DNA of 64,000 nucleotides, from contig CAVPJW010000003.1 in NCBI GenBank assembly GCA_963705525.1, positions 372,001 through 436,000 of the forward strand, read 5' to 3'. Below the pieces are notes generated by a model. That model searched no databases, was not told the DNA's origin, and worked only from the letters and a program-made list of their open reading frames with translations. Shown piece after piece: positions 17,159-26,718 of the stretch; position 1 is the stretch's first letter; the number at the start of each line of letters is the position of its first letter. Position numbers and translations under genes: made by a program. The stretch comes from CAVPJW01 sp963705525. Its GTDB lineage: Bacteria; Acidobacteriota; Vicinamibacteria; Vicinamibacterales; CAVPJW01.

Positions 17159-18220
17159 ATGCGGTCGCGGATCGTGCTTCTGCCCGGTGACGGAATCGGA
17201 CCGGAAGTCACCGCGGCCGCGACGCGCGTACTCACCGCTATCGCCGAACGACACGGGCATTCCTTGGAATTCCGTGAATACCCGATCGGTGGGGCTGCGC
17301 TCAGGCTGCATCAGACGGCGCTGCCGGCCGAGACGCTGGCCGCGTGCCTCGAGGCCGACGCGATCCTGCTCGGGGCCGTCGGCGATCCCGCGTTCGACCA
17401 TCTGCCACCGCAGTCGCGGCCCGAAAGCGCACTGCTCCGCCTGCGCCGCGAGCTGGGCGTGTTCGCCAACCTCCGCCCTGCACGCGTCTGGCCAGGGCTT
17501 GAGGACATCAGTCCGATTCGTGCCGATCGACTGGCCGGCACGGACATGCTCATCGTGCGCGAGCTGACAGGCGGCTTATATTTTGGTGAGCCGCGCCACC
17601 TCGACCTCGAGAACGAAAAGGCCGTCAACACGCTGCCGTACACCGGACCTGAGATCGAGCGGATTGCGGTGGTGGCATTCGAGGCGGCGCGGGTGCGCCG
17701 ACGCCACGTGACGCTGGTGGACAAGGCCAACGTGCTCGAAACGTCCCAGCTGTGGCGGCACGTGGTGCCAAGAGTCGCGGCGAAATACACCGATGTGCGC
17801 TACGACACGACGTACGTCGATTCCTGTGCGCTGCGCCTCGTGCTCGAACCGAGCGCGTTCGACGTCATCGTCACCGAGAACCTGTTCGGGGACATCCTCT
17901 CAGACGAAGCGGGCGCGATCGCCGGATCGCTTGGACTCCTGCCGTCGGCGAGCGTCGGAGGGAGGGTGGGACTTTTCGAGCCGGTTCACGGCTCCGCGCC
18001 GACGCTGGTGGGAACCGATTCGGCCAATCCCGTGGGATCGATCGCGTCGGCGGCCATGCTGCTCGAGTACGGGTTGAACGCGAAACTCGAGGCGCAATCC
18101 ATCGAGGCGGCCATCGGACGCGCGTTTCTGGATGGTTGTGCGACGAGAGACCTGGCGCGACCTGGAAGGCCGACGCTCGGTTGTGCGGCCATGACCGACG
18201 CCATCCTCGACCGACTCTGA
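17159..18220 (+). CDS. leuB: 3-isopropylmalate dehydrogenase
   Basis: A 353-residue NAD-dependent beta-decarboxylating dehydrogenase giving 2-oxoisocaproate. It has LLPGDGIGPEV at the N-terminus and the substrate-binding Arg cluster around RPESALLRLRRELG and IVRELTGGLYFG. Metal-binding Asp residues lie in VTENLFGDILSDEAGAI, and the NAD loop is FEPVHGSAPTLVG. Length is normal. It starts 4 bp after the leuA stop and shares its promoter. Convergent malQ begins 27 bp beyond the stop. Confidence 0.97.
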   Translation: MRSRIVLLPGDGIGPEVTAAATRVLTAIAERHGHSLEFREYPIGGAALRLHQTALPAETLAACLEADAILLGAVGDPAFDHLPPQSRPESALLRLRRELGVFANLRPARVWPGLEDISPIRADRLAGTDMLIVRELTGGLYFGEPRHLDLENEKAVNTLPYTGPEIERIAVVAFEAARVRRRHVTLVDKANVLETSQLWRHVVPRVAAKYTDVRYDTTYVDSCALRLVLEPSAFDVIVTENLFGDILSDEAGAIAGSLGLLPSASVGGRVGLFEPVHGSAPTLVGTDSANPVGSIASAAMLLEYGLNAKLEAQSIEAAIGRAFLDGCATRDLARPGRPTLGCAAMTDAILDRL

Positions 18221-18247
18221 TCGCCGGGCGGCCGGTTCCCAACAACC

Positions 18248-19846
18248 TCAAGATCGATCGTGGCGTCCACTCCACTCCCGAAGGGCTCGCTGCCTTTCCC
18301 TCGCCTCGGGAATGCCGTCCAGCCGATCGACCAGCCAGGGCAGCCGGAATGTCCAGTTGGCCTCGGAGACGGTCGCCGGCTCGTTCACGCGATCGGACCA
18401 TCCGAAGACGTCCTGCACCGGCAGGATGAGCAGATCCGAACCGGAGCCGAAGAGCGCGCGGAGCACCGAGTCCCGCAATTGCGGATCAAATGGTCGATTG
18501 ACCGCCGCCGGATCCCCATCGGCCCATTCACCTAACGCGGGGACGGCGAGCAGTTGATGTCGGTCCTCGAGAGAGAGGCTCTCCCACCATGCGGCCATCG
18601 GCTCGGTGTCGTGCGTGCCGGTCGTCGCGACAGATGCCGCGGGATAGGTGCCGGGATCTACGAATGGCTGACCGGGCTGAGACCAGTACCGTTCCCAGCG
18701 CAGGATCCGATAGCCCGGCAGCCCGAATTTTGAGAGCGAAGATCGAACGAAGTCGGGCACGGTGCCGAGATCCTCGGCGATCACCTTGCCGCCGGCCTTG
18801 AGGAACAACTGCATCAGGCGTTCGCCCTGTTCCACCTGGTCCGGCTCCTCGAGCGGTGTGAAGGATCCCTCTCCCGTCTCGAGCGAACGCGCGTGGGTCC
18901 TGAAGTATCCGACCACGTGATCGATGCGATAGCCGTCGAACAGCGCGGCCGTCCGGCGCGCGCGGCGTTCCAGCCAGTCGTCACCTCGATCGCGCATGAC
19001 ATCCCAGCGGAACAGCGGCAGCTTCCAGTCCTGTCCGAGATCGCTGAAGGCATCGGGCGGCACACCGACCGACGCATCCAGCCTGAACTCGTCCTGTGAC
19101 GCCCAGACGTCGGCACTGTCGGTGGCGACGCCGAACGGGACGTCGCCCAGAAGGGCCACGGGCGACACGCGGCGGACCTCCTGCCACTGCTCGTGCGCGA
19201 TCCACTGGACGTATTGGTGATAGAGCCTCTCGCGGGCCAGTTCGCTCCGAGCGGCATCGATCGCCTCAATCTGCCGCTCGCGCAGCGGCGCATCCCATTC
19301 AGTCCACGCGCGATTGCCCTCACGCTGATGCACGGCTCGAAAGGTCGCGTAGTCGTCGAGCCACCACGATTGATCCTGCACGAAGTCTGCAAGCTGCCGT
19401 CGGCGCGCCGTGTCCTTCAGCCACTCCTCATCGACGAAGCGCGCGAACGCACGCTGGAGCGCCACGCGTTTCAGCGCGCGCACTTCCCTGTAGAGAATTC
19501 GCGGGGACGCGCGGACCAGGTCCAGAACGCGTCTGAGATCGGGGTCGAGTGCGGCTTCTCCTCCGGATGCCTGGAAATCCGCCATCCTATGGACGCTGAT
19601 GAACTGCGGATCGATGGCCATCGCGCTGAGCGCGGAATAGGGCGACGTCTCCCCAGGCGACATCTCGTTGATCGGCAGCAGCTGAAGGAGGCATTGCGAG
19701 CCGCCGGCCAGCCACCGCGCGAAGGGTTCGACATCGCCGATTTCGCCAACGCCCCAGCTCAGACTGGAGGGAATGGAAAAGAGCGGAACGAGCACGCCCG
19801 CATGTCGCCCACCGGAAAGATGCAGGTTCATCGGTTGCGGCTGCAT
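18248..19846 (-). CDS. malQ: 4-alpha-glucanotransferase (amylomaltase)
   Basis: A 532-residue GH77 enzyme that transfers maltooligosaccharide segments between glucans, in cytosolic maltodextrin or glycogen metabolism. The catalytic Asp is in GYRIDHVVGYFR, the acid/base Glu in VIAEDLGTVPDFV, and the transition-state Asp in TGTHDTEPMAAWW. The N-terminus (GVLVPLFSIPSSLSWGVGEIGD) is typical. ATG 19846 overlaps the stop of the preceding aminotransferase (TGATG), so translation is probably coupled. No other glycogen or maltose genes are nearby, which makes its place in this operon odd. Confidence 0.95.
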   Translation of the reverse strand: MQPQPMNLHLSGGRHAGVLVPLFSIPSSLSWGVGEIGDVEPFARWLAGGSQCLLQLLPINEMSPGETSPYSALSAMAIDPQFISVHRMADFQASGGEAALDPDLRRVLDLVRASPRILYREVRALKRVALQRAFARFVDEEWLKDTARRRQLADFVQDQSWWLDDYATFRAVHQREGNRAWTEWDAPLRERQIEAIDAARSELARERLYHQYVQWIAHEQWQEVRRVSPVALLGDVPFGVATDSADVWASQDEFRLDASVGVPPDAFSDLGQDWKLPLFRWDVMRDRGDDWLERRARRTAALFDGYRIDHVVGYFRTHARSLETGEGSFTPLEEPDQVEQGERLMQLFLKAGGKVIAEDLGTVPDFVRSSLSKFGLPGYRILRWERYWSQPGQPFVDPGTYPAASVATTGTHDTEPMAAWWESLSLEDRHQLLAVPALGEWADGDPAAVNRPFDPQLRDSVLRALFGSGSDLLILPVQDVFGWSDRVNEPATVSEANWTFRLPWLVDRLDGIPEARERQRALREWSGRHDRS

Positions 19847-21012
19847 CAGGACATGACGGCGAACCGACGGCACATCGCCTCGATGCCGCGAGCAAACTCG
19901 TCGGGGCGGGGCAACAGGCTCACGACGATGAAGGCCTCGGACGGAAAGTCGAAGAAATATCCGGGGTGCACGAGCACGTGGTCGCGCTCCAGGAGGTCCA
20001 CGACCATGGTCTCTTCCGATTCCGTGGCTGGCACCTGCACGACCGCGTACCAGCCGCCGTCACCGCGCAGCAACTGGCAGGAGGGATGGCGCGCCATCAC
20101 GCGTTCCAGCTCGTGAACGTTTCCGACAATGCGCGCACGAATCTGCTGGCGCACGTCGGCGCCGCGATCGAGCAACTCCCCGAGCGCCAGCTGGACCGGC
20201 GTCGAAACAGACAAGTACGTGTCACAGATGATTTCGAGACGCTCCAGCGTGTCCTTCACGAGCCCGCCAGGGCCGGTCACCGCCATCCAGCCCAGCTTGA
20301 GCTGCGGCAGGCCGACCGACTTGGAAAGTCCCCCAAGACTGAACGCAAGGGCCGAGTCCTGCTGGAGTACCGAGGGTGGAGCCTCGTCACGCCAGGCATA
20401 GTCCGCAAAAACCTCGTCACCGATGAGGGTCAGAGATTTCGACTGGCAGAGATCCGCCACGCGATCCAGTTCCGGCCGGCTGAGAAACGATCCGGTGGGA
20501 TTGTTGGGATTGACCACCAGCATGACCTTCGTCCTGGGCGAGATCTGATGCTCCAGGCTCTCGAAATCGAGCGCCCATCGGCCGTGGTATTCGAGTTCGT
20601 ACGGCGTCGCCGCCACGGCGTCGAGCCTGGTGAGATGCTCGAAGAGTGGATAGCTGGGCCCAGGCACGAGTACTTCGTCGCCGGGATCGCAGAGCAGCTT
20701 GAACAGGAGCGCGTAGGCTTCGCTGGTGCTTGCCGTGAGGATCACCCGCTCGGGGCTCACCTCGATTCCCCGGCGCGCAAAGTCCGCGGCCACGGCGCGG
20801 CGCGCGTCCAGCAGGCCAAAAGGAGACGGGGCGTATGTGAGACCGCGCGCGTGGCCGAGTCCTTCGAGCAGACCAACCGGATAGTCCAGACCCACCTGCG
20901 TTGGATTCGATTCTGTCAGGTCGAGATATGTCACGCGCGATGCGCGCATCGCCGCCTGCAGCTTGGCGATCCGGTTGACGGTCCGCTCCGAAGGAACGCG
21001 GGACGAGAACAT
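19846..21012 (-). CDS. Class I/II PLP-dependent aminotransferase
   Basis: A 388-residue fold-type I aminotransferase. It shows VVNPNNPTGSF (about 164), the aspartate that pairs with the PLP ring in IGDEVFADY, and the PLP lysine in GGLSKSVGLPQLKLGW. The C-terminal Arg region is conserved. The amino donor and acceptor cannot be assigned by sight; relatives act on alanine, aspartate or aromatic amino acids. It sits 10 bp after the HEAT-cyclophilin gene and overlaps malQ. Confidence 0.88.
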   Translation of the reverse strand: MFSSRVPSERTVNRIAKLQAAMRASRVTYLDLTESNPTQVGLDYPVGLLEGLGHARGLTYAPSPFGLLDARRAVAADFARRGIEVSPERVILTASTSEAYALLFKLLCDPGDEVLVPGPSYPLFEHLTRLDAVAATPYELEYHGRWALDFESLEHQISPRTKVMLVVNPNNPTGSFLSRPELDRVADLCQSKSLTLIGDEVFADYAWRDEAPPSVLQQDSALAFSLGGLSKSVGLPQLKLGWMAVTGPGGLVKDTLERLEIICDTYLSVSTPVQLALGELLDRGADVRQQIRARIVGNVHELERVMARHPSCQLLRGDGGWYAVVQVPATESEETMVVDLLERDHVLVHPGYFFDFPSEAFIVVSLLPRPDEFARGIEAMCRRFAVMS

Positions 21013-21022
21013 GGCAGGCGAG

Positions 21023-23158
21023 TTACGAGGCCGGACTTCGCGGAGGACTTGGGCTCGAACGGCCGGCGTGCCTGGGCGTCATCGCGGCGCCCACGATGTC
21101 GATGCGGTCGATGACATCGCCTTCGAGAACAGTATCCACGACCTCCATGCCGCGGGAGACCTCGGCGAATACCGTGTAGATGTGATCGAGACGCGGGTTG
21201 TCCACGAGATTGACGAAGATCTGCGCGTCGCCCGTATCGCGTCCCCGGGTGGAGATGCCCAGTGTGCCACGACGGTGAGACCGGCGGGCAACTTCGTCTC
21301 TCAGGTAGTCGCCGTCTCCCATGTACTCGTTGGCGCCGGGACTTCCGCCCTGGATGACGAAGTTCGGCACCACACGGTGGAATGTGAGGCCATTGTAGTA
21401 GCCCGCCCGCGCCAGGCTGACGAACCTGGACACCGTGATTGGCGCTTCTGCTGCCAACAGGGTCAGCTCGAACGTGCCCCTGCCGCGCATGGAGACGACG
21501 GCGGTCGCCGCCGTGTTGTTTTTGAACTCAAGAAGGGGTGTTTCGATCGACCTGGAAAGCGGTGCTGCGGAAACCGGATTCTTCGCCCACCCAGTCAGAA
21601 TCGTCGCGGCAAGGTTCGCGACCTCGGGATCGAAATCCCGGAGGTACGGCTGGAGGTCCGCAGCCTGACCGGCGTCGCCGAGCTCCTGAACGCGCTTCAG
21701 GATCGCCACTCTGGGATCCCGGCTCGTGTCGCGATGCTCTCTCGTCACCCGTTCGAGGTTCGCCAGCAGCGCAGAGATTGCCTGCGCCTTTCGCGGCGAA
21801 CCTTCGAGTGCCGTCGCCGCTGTCAGCACCGTCTGATAATCGCGACGAGCCAGTGCCGCGATGAAGTGTTCGTCGGCATCGTGTGCCTGCAGTTTCTGGA
21901 GTGCTTCGAGCGCCGACTGGCACACGTTATCGTTCCGGTCGGAGGCAAGCAGACGAAGCCGATCGGCGTCCTTGAGAGCGAGCGCAGCCTGCGCGGCATA
22001 CATCCGGACCTGCCAAATCGGGCTGGCGGCGAACCGGTCCATGAGCGGACGTGCCGATTCCGGAAACTGTTTCGCAAGGGATACAAATGCATGTGCCGAG
22101 CGCTGCCATTCATCGTTTCTTGCCAATCGCTCGAGCACGTGCTGCGCCGCTGGTCGATCGGCGCACGATTGACCGAGAAGATCGAGCGCGAGCAGCACGA
22201 CATGCGGATTCGCGTCCGAGCTTGCCGACACAATCGGCTGGCAGCCGGTCGCCTGAAGGCGTTTCCCATATGTCCTGAGCGCCTCGAGCCTGACCATGGG
22301 CGAGGAGTCTAGCAGGCCGCGATCGACAAGTGGAGCGCGGTCATCGACTGCGTCGAGACGTCCAAGGGCCGCCGCGGCAATCTGTCTGACCTGCACGTCC
22401 GGATCGCGGGTAGTGGAGTCGAGCGTGCCGCGATCGATGGCCCGCGCGTTGACCAGGGCACCGAGCGCCAGTCGTCTCACGACAGCCGCTTCAGAACTTG
22501 GTTCGTCCGGGCGCTCGACCGCCGCGCGAAGTGCGGCTGCCGTGCCGTCTGCTATCGGGCCGATCTTCTCGACACGTCGTGTCAGCGATTCAAGACCTCG
22601 AGCAGCGCCCAGACGGAATTCGTCACCATCAGTCGGATTGAGGAGCGCCGACCTCAGTCTGTCCTCGGCCCGGACTCGCCCACCGTCCTCCGGCGACGCG
22701 TAGCGCAGCCGCCCCAGTGACTCGAGCACGACGCGCGCGACGCTCGGATTGGCTTCGGCGTCGAGTCGTGCAATCAGCCGCTCCGCAGCGTTGGCGATGT
22801 CCCCCGGACCCGCGTTTTCCTGGGAAACGGCCTGTGCGAGCGCATCGGCTGCTTCGGCACGCACCGCCGGGGCCGCGGCCGCGAGCGCGCCGGCAATGGT
22901 CACGGCCACGGCGGGGCGCTCGAGCCTGCCCAGCGCCCTGATCGCGGCCACCTGCACGTCCACGGACGGGTCGTCGAGACTCGACTGGAGAAGCTCGAGA
23001 TCGGACGGCCGCGAGGCGCGCCTGTCTTCGGCGGCAATTACCGCCTGAAGGACGGCGCTCGATCGCGGCGGCGCCGGCGCTCGTGTCTGTGGCGCAGGCG
23101 ATGGAAGGTTCGCCGCCGTCAGGGCGAGTGACGCCGCGCCAACGAGGCGAAGGATCAC
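21023..23158 (-). CDS. HEAT-repeat protein with C-terminal cyclophilin domain
   Basis: A 711-residue exported protein. A signal-like segment (VGAASLALTAANLPSPAPQ) leads into about 500 residues of helical HEAT/armadillo repeats of the form DPSVDVQVAAIRALGRL. A cyclophilin-type peptidyl-prolyl isomerase domain (about 535-690) follows, with ITVSRFVSLARAGYYNGLTFHRV, GGSPGANEYMGDGD and the DAQIFVNLVDNPRLDHIYTVF active-site region. It may act as a periplasmic folding factor in which the repeats dock substrates; this is inferred from architecture. GTG 23158 overlaps the stop of the M49 gene (GTGA). Confidence 0.88.
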   Translation of the reverse strand: MILRLVGAASLALTAANLPSPAPQTRAPAPPRSSAVLQAVIAAEDRRASRPSDLELLQSSLDDPSVDVQVAAIRALGRLERPAVAVTIAGALAAAAPAVRAEAADALAQAVSQENAGPGDIANAAERLIARLDAEANPSVARVVLESLGRLRYASPEDGGRVRAEDRLRSALLNPTDGDEFRLGAARGLESLTRRVEKIGPIADGTAAALRAAVERPDEPSSEAAVVRRLALGALVNARAIDRGTLDSTTRDPDVQVRQIAAAALGRLDAVDDRAPLVDRGLLDSSPMVRLEALRTYGKRLQATGCQPIVSASSDANPHVVLLALDLLGQSCADRPAAQHVLERLARNDEWQRSAHAFVSLAKQFPESARPLMDRFAASPIWQVRMYAAQAALALKDADRLRLLASDRNDNVCQSALEALQKLQAHDADEHFIAALARRDYQTVLTAATALEGSPRKAQAISALLANLERVTREHRDTSRDPRVAILKRVQELGDAGQAADLQPYLRDFDPEVANLAATILTGWAKNPVSAAPLSRSIETPLLEFKNNTAATAVVSMRGRGTFELTLLAAEAPITVSRFVSLARAGYYNGLTFHRVVPNFVIQGGSPGANEYMGDGDYLRDEVARRSHRRGTLGISTRGRDTGDAQIFVNLVDNPRLDHIYTVFAEVSRGMEVVDTVLEGDVIDRIDIVGAAMTPRHAGRSSPSPPRSPAS

Positions 23159-25215
23159 GGCGTCGAGCTCTGCGGCTTCCGGGCGTGACCCGAGTATTCG
23201 AGCATCTGGGTCGTCAGGTCCTCCGGATACGAGATGCGGACGTCAGTGATCGCGCCGGTGTTGTCGGTCACGGCCTCGAGCCTCGGCATTACGAATCCCG
23301 TGTAGGACGGCAGGTTGAGCTTGTCTACCCGCGCGACGACCTCATCACGCAGCTTCGGATCGAAGTGCACGCCGTACGTCTCGACGAGTTTCTTCGCTGC
23401 CGCGTAGTCGCCCTCGCTCTTGATCCGCTGTACCTCTGAGAGCAGGCGCCCGACGCCGTCATGAAACGCCTTCACGTCCGTCATGGTGTAGTACCACTTC
23501 CCGTCCCGTTGACGGACTTCGATAGCTTTGCTGTTCTCGATCAGCCACCGGATGATGAACTGGCGGTTCTTCATGTGGTCCTCGCCAATCTGTGTGCCTT
23601 CACGCACCCGACTGAGCTGGACCAGCGCATTCCGCGTATACCCTTCATACTCGGTTCTGACAATCTCGTCCTGGTCGGCCGCCTTCACCAGGCCGAGCTC
23701 CGCCAGTTTGGGATCGGGGAAGAAATACAACGCCACCAGATCCGCCCTGCCCTCTTCAATCGCGGAGAACTGTTCCTTCAAGGCCTGCTGCGGACTGCCT
23801 TTCACGCTCTCGGACATCTTGCCCGAGGCGTGGCCGATGACCTCGTGCATGTTGACGAGGAGATCGCCGGCGGTCTCGGCCCACTTGTTGGCTCGCGCCG
23901 CCTCTTCGGGGGTCCACGAGAACTCGCTCCTGAATCCCGGCACGGTGGCGCGACCGTACGCTTCGTTCACGTTCGACAGCGAGACGGACTTGCTTCCATA
24001 CCGCTCGCGGATGGCCTGATCGTTCGGGAGGTTGATGCCGACGGGCGTGATCGGACCCGAGTCGCCGGTTTCGATCACGACATCGATGGCATTCGCCGTG
24101 ATGCCCTGGACGCCCTGTTTCCGATACTTTGCATCCCACGGCATGCGGTCTTCGAACCACTGCGCCTCGCGCGACAGCTTCTGGATAGCCTCGGTCTTCT
24201 CGTGATTCACGTAGTAGACGAGCCCCTCCCAGCCGCCCTTGATGCCGCGCGCGTCGAGGTAGACCTCGATGAATCCGTTCATCGTGTCGACGCTCGATGC
24301 CTTGTCCTGCACCCACGCGATGTCGTACTGCCGTCGATCCTCCGTCTCGCCTGTTCTGTAAAACTTGATGAGCGCCTGAAGCGCTTTGGCCGTCGCCTCG
24401 GGCGCGTACGGGAGCGCCGCTTCGAGATGCTTGACGATTTCTGAAATCTCCTTGTCATAGCGCCCGCCGATCCGATAGACCTCTTCGACGAGCTTGCCGT
24501 TCTGCTTCACCAGGCGTGAGTTGAGCGGATAACGCTCGGTGAATCCTGCCAGGTCCTTCATCCTGATGCCGCTGTACAGATTGTTGGCGCTGTCGGCGAG
24601 GATGTCTTTGCCTGGACCAGGAGCCTTGTTGGTCACGATCGGCTCGAACGTCGCATCGAAGAACATCGGCCGCAGGCGAGTCAGGAGGGCCGAGAGATCT
24701 TCACCGGCTCTTGTGGGGAACGTCGCTCCCGACTGCGAAGCGCGTGCCGCTGCCTGGGCGAACGCGTCCGGCGTGCACTTGAGAACGAACTTGCGCGCCG
24801 TCAGGTTGTTGTAGGGCCCCGTGTTGATCCAGAAGAGTTTTGTATAGCGTCTGATCTCATCGAGCGTCGCCGCATCGATGCCGTCCGGATGCGTGACGAT
24901 GGCCTCGAGGATGTCGCGCATCTCGAGGTTGTGGGCATAGCGCTGATCGAAGAAGATGTCGCGCCCCGCGATTGCTGCCTGATAGAGGTGCCAGACGAGC
25001 GTCTTTTCCTTGAGCGAAAGCGCCCTGAAACTATCCGCGTAGAGCTGCACGACCGCCGCGTCATCGACACGCTCCAACAAATACTTGCGCTCCGCAGCCG
25101 GTTGCGCCGCCTCGCTGGCAGGTGCCGTCGCCGTGGATGGCGCAGGCTCCGGAGCCTTCGAGCAGGACGCCGCCAGGACTGCCAGGCACATCACGATGAT
25201 CGAGTTCAATTTCAT
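23155..25215 (-). CDS. M49-type dipeptidyl-peptidase III lipoprotein
   Basis: A 686-residue zinc exopeptidase that removes dipeptides from peptide N-termini. The zinc motif is HEVIGHASGK (about 460) with the third ligand in EEGRADLVALYF (about 490), equivalent to HELLGH and EECRA of DPP III. The N-terminus is a lipoprotein signal with lipobox LAASC (Cys about 18), followed by a Pro/Ala linker, so it should be anchored in the envelope. Length fits the family. It is second in the minus-strand run behind the beta-CASP gene (44-bp gap) and is coupled to the HEAT-cyclophilin. Confidence 0.9.
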   Translation of the reverse strand: MKLNSIIVMCLAVLAASCSKAPEPAPSTATAPASEAAQPAAERKYLLERVDDAAVVQLYADSFRALSLKEKTLVWHLYQAAIAGRDIFFDQRYAHNLEMRDILEAIVTHPDGIDAATLDEIRRYTKLFWINTGPYNNLTARKFVLKCTPDAFAQAAARASQSGATFPTRAGEDLSALLTRLRPMFFDATFEPIVTNKAPGPGKDILADSANNLYSGIRMKDLAGFTERYPLNSRLVKQNGKLVEEVYRIGGRYDKEISEIVKHLEAALPYAPEATAKALQALIKFYRTGETEDRRQYDIAWVQDKASSVDTMNGFIEVYLDARGIKGGWEGLVYYVNHEKTEAIQKLSREAQWFEDRMPWDAKYRKQGVQGITANAIDVVIETGDSGPITPVGINLPNDQAIRERYGSKSVSLSNVNEAYGRATVPGFRSEFSWTPEEAARANKWAETAGDLLVNMHEVIGHASGKMSESVKGSPQQALKEQFSAIEEGRADLVALYFFPDPKLAELGLVKAADQDEIVRTEYEGYTRNALVQLSRVREGTQIGEDHMKNRQFIIRWLIENSKAIEVRQRDGKWYYTMTDVKAFHDGVGRLLSEVQRIKSEGDYAAAKKLVETYGVHFDPKLRDEVVARVDKLNLPSYTGFVMPRLEAVTDNTGAITDVRISYPEDLTTQMLEYSGHARKPQSSTP

Positions 25216-25259
25216 GTCAGGTCCTCAATCGATTAGGGCAAGAAATACACCCGCTGCTC

Positions 25260-26657
25260 CTAGTGAAGCTCCACCGTCGTCAACGGCTCCGGCGTCTGAA
25301 CCGTCCACGCCTTCTCGCGCTCGATGGTGGCCTTGAGCGCGTCCATCGCGCGCGGCTCGCCATGCACCAGAAAGGTGGACCTGGGTGGTCGGCGGAAGGT
25401 GCCGAGCCACTTCATGATCTCCTGGGCGTCAGCGTGCGCCGACATCGAATCAATCTTCTCGATCCGTGCGGACACCGGAACGATCTGGCCGTGGATCTTG
25501 ACTTCTTTGGTTCCGTCCACCAGCTGGCGCCCGCGTGTGCCTTCGGCTTGAAATCCCACGAAGAGCACGGTATTCCGCGGATCGGGCAGGGCGGCTTTCA
25601 GATGATGTAACACCCGCCCGCCGGTGGCCATTCCACTCGCTGACAGCACGATCGAGGGCGTGGTGGACGCCGTCAGTCGCTTGGAGTCCTCGACGCTGGC
25701 GATCGTCTCGAGGCGTGCAGTACAGAACGCACAAAGCTTGCCCGTGCCCGTCGAGAGGTCGCCGTCGAGCTCGTTCAGGCGCGCCCTGTAGTGTTTGAGC
25801 GCGTCTATCGCCATGGGGCTGTCCACATACACCGGCAGCCGCGGAATTGCGTCGGCCGCCTCGAGGCGGCCGATCCAATACAACACTTCCTCGACGCGGC
25901 CGATCGCAAATGCAGGAATGATCAGCTTCCCCCCGCGACGGACCGTTTCGCGCACGATCTCGGCGAGATGGGCTCCATTGTCGTCAGGTTCATGGACGCG
26001 ATCGCCATAAGTTGATTCGCAGAGCAGCACGTCGGCCTGATCCACCGGGGACGGGTCCGGCAACACTGGTCGTCCGTAGCGTCCAAGATCCCCTCCGAAC
26101 AGTACTTGCGGGCCGCCCTGAATCGTCACCCGCGCATAGGCCGACCCCAGGAGATGGCCGGCAACGATGTACTCCAGGGCGATGCCTGGCGCCACGTCGA
26201 GGCTCCGGTTGAAGCCGATGGGCTGAAGCTGCGAGATGGCGCGAAACGCATCGGCCTCGGTGAAGAGCGGCAGCGCCGGTGCGTGCTTCGAGTAGCCGTG
26301 GCGATTGGCCTGCCTGGCATCTTCTTCCTGCAGGCGCCCCGCGTCGGGCAACATGATCCGGCAGAGATCCGCGGTTCCACCCGTGCAGAAGATGCGGCCG
26401 CGGAACCCTCCCGCCACGAAGCGAGGCAAGTAGCCCGAATGATCGATGTGCGCGTGGGTCAGCACGACCGCGTGCACGTCGGCCGGTTCAACGGGCAGAG
26501 GCTGCCAGTTCCGCAGCCTCAGCTCTTTCAGTCCCTGGAAGAGACCGCAGTCGATCAGAATCCGCGTGCTTCCGACCTGAAGAAGGTGCTTGGATCCGGT
26601 GACGGTGCGGGCGGCGCCGAGAAAGGTCAGCGTACTGGTCAGTGGATCGCGCTCCAG
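25260..26657 (-). CDS. Beta-CASP metallo-beta-lactamase-fold RNA hydrolase
   Basis: A roughly 465-residue MBL-fold enzyme with a beta-CASP domain and a C-terminal RMMBL domain, the family of RNA exo/endonucleases such as CPSF73 and Ysh1. It has THAHIDHSGYLP, ESTYGDR, PAFAIGRVEEVLYWI, LSASGMATGGRV and a late His in SMSAHADAQ. The first GTG (26477) starts inside the fold. The 60 codons upstream translate to the expected strand (LTFLGAARTVTGSKHLL) and metal-site lead-in, yet no ATG, GTG or TTG occurs before an in-frame TAG at 26690-26688. A CTG at 26657 or 26642 may be used. The start is uncertain. Confidence 0.85.
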   Translation of the reverse strand: MERDPLTSTLTFLGAARTVTGSKHLLQVGSTRILIDCGLFQGLKELRLRNWQPLPVEPADVHAVVLTHAHIDHSGYLPRFVAGGFRGRIFCTGGTADLCRIMLPDAGRLQEEDARQANRHGYSKHAPALPLFTEADAFRAISQLQPIGFNRSLDVAPGIALEYIVAGHLLGSAYARVTIQGGPQVLFGGDLGRYGRPVLPDPSPVDQADVLLCESTYGDRVHEPDDNGAHLAEIVRETVRRGGKLIIPAFAIGRVEEVLYWIGRLEAADAIPRLPVYVDSPMAIDALKHYRARLNELDGDLSTGTGKLCAFCTARLETIASVEDSKRLTASTTPSIVLSASGMATGGRVLHHLKAALPDPRNTVLFVGFQAEGTRGRQLVDGTKEVKIHGQIVPVSARIEKIDSMSAHADAQEIMKWLGTFRRPPRSTFLVHGEPRAMDALKATIEREKAWTVQTPEPLTTVELH

Positions 26658-26718
26658 GGTGACTTTATCAAATCTGCTAAGCTGATCCTAAAAGCTCAAC
26701 AAAAGGAGTCGTTTCACG

